Part shown: positions 63,784 through 64,000 of the stretch, piece by piece | Position numbering within the stretch: position 1 is the first letter of the stretch | How the letters are laid out: each line of letters opens with the position of its first letter | Assembly (NCBI GenBank): GCA_009869945.1 | Contig: WIXG01000269.1 | Location: 47,091-111,090 of the forward strand | Direction: 5' to 3' | DNA from: Mesaphorura yosii | Taxonomy: Eukaryota > Arthropoda > Collembola > Poduromorpha > Tullbergiidae | DNA: 64,000 bases | Notes under the pieces: generated by a model | The model's input: only the letters and a program-made list of their open reading frames with translations | Database searches by the model: none | Told to the model about the DNA's origin: nothing | Translations under genes and position numbers: made by a program

Positions 63784-63901
63784 ATTTACCATATCGGGTC
63801 AGAGCTGAGACTAAGGACAGGTAGAATCAATTTGCTTAATCTGGATTATGCAAATTAATTAAAATAGTCGTCCGTCTCAGTTCTGTGTCGATGTGGTAAA
63901 T
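63784..63901. repeat. 118-nt fold-back: possible miRNA precursor or small fold-back element
   Basis: The outer arms are about 33-35 nt (63784-63818 and 63870-63901). They share ATTTACCA-ATCG, then CAGA-CTGAGAC, then GGAC, with a few mismatches and a 2-nt bulge. An inner stem, AATTTGC (63829-63835) with GCAAATT (63850-63856), extended by imperfect TTAAT/ATTAT pairing, lies near the tip. The middle is an open internal loop. Both long imperfect arms and a terminal hairpin fit a miRNA precursor or a MITE-like element. A tRNA-like A box follows at about 63941. Confidence 0.55.
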
Positions 63902-63935
63902 AGAAGCTATAAAACCTTCAGGAAATGAACTGAGC

Positions 63936-63965
63936 CGGTGTGGCTCAATCGCTAATGGCAAAATT
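63936..63965 (+). repeat. tRNA-like head (A box), possible truncated SINE
   Basis: GAGCCGGTGTGGCTCAATCG (from about 63932) followed by CTAATGGCA matches the 5' half of a tRNA, with an A-box-like TGGCTCAATCGC. It runs into a T-rich stretch, and no B box appears before the window ends 35 bases later. It may be a truncated SINE or one continuing outside the window. Confidence 0.4.
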
Positions 63966-64000
63966 TTTTGCAACTTTGCTTTCTGTCTTATTTATGTTTC

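Noticed and set aside
1-64000. CRISPR arrays, bacterial operons, intact tRNA or rRNA genes
   Set aside because: No regularly spaced repeats, no Shine-Dalgarno-type gene packing, and no cloverleaf that pairs properly. The window is plainly eukaryotic.

Overview
The window is eukaryotic nuclear DNA. Short GT-AG introns (mostly 60-130 bp, some 300-830 bp) interrupt clear metazoan proteins, and the proteins and intron style fit an arthropod-like protostome. I suspect a basal hexapod or crustacean relative, but that placement is only a guess from general impression.

Positions 1-25,000 are gene-dense. Six recognisable genes lie head-to-tail, all on the + strand: the 3' part of a BRE1/RNF20-type histone H2B ubiquitin ligase (62-3841, cut by the window start), a BCL7-family SWI/SNF subunit (6071-7493), a 1,778-residue C2H2 zinc-finger/AT-hook/PHD nuclear protein (11015-16426), PIG-L, the GPI-anchor de-N-acetylase (17430-18615), a short RNA polymerase III subunit RPC5 (20122-21458), and the mitochondrial citrate carrier SLC25A1 (23136-24952). 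I rebuilt the exons by matching splice sites and phase, and all frames close exactly. Three of the six act on chromatin or transcription-linked chromatin marks. They are separate transcription units with their own poly(A) signals, not an operon. Two minus-strand remnants sit between them: a candidate terminal exon at 19579-19785 and a decayed coding segment at 22139-22400.

Positions 25,000-64,000 are a gene desert. They hold an internally deleted, frameshifted non-LTR retrotransposon (34124-36192, minus), a FLYWCH-type zinc-finger relic of the kind found in MULE-like transposons (62700-63300, minus), tRNA-like SINE heads, several strong inverted repeats, and one convincing orphan exon (44495-44680, +). 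That exon is 62 codons long, phase 0/0, with near-consensus splice sites. The simplest reading is that much of the desert is the introns of a very large gene whose other exons lie outside the window or are too small to recognise. I found no intact new multi-gene system. The most interesting items are the zinc-finger/PHD fusion protein, the orphan exon, the 118-nt fold-back at 63784-63901, and the in-frame ORF1-RT fusion in the dead retrotransposon.
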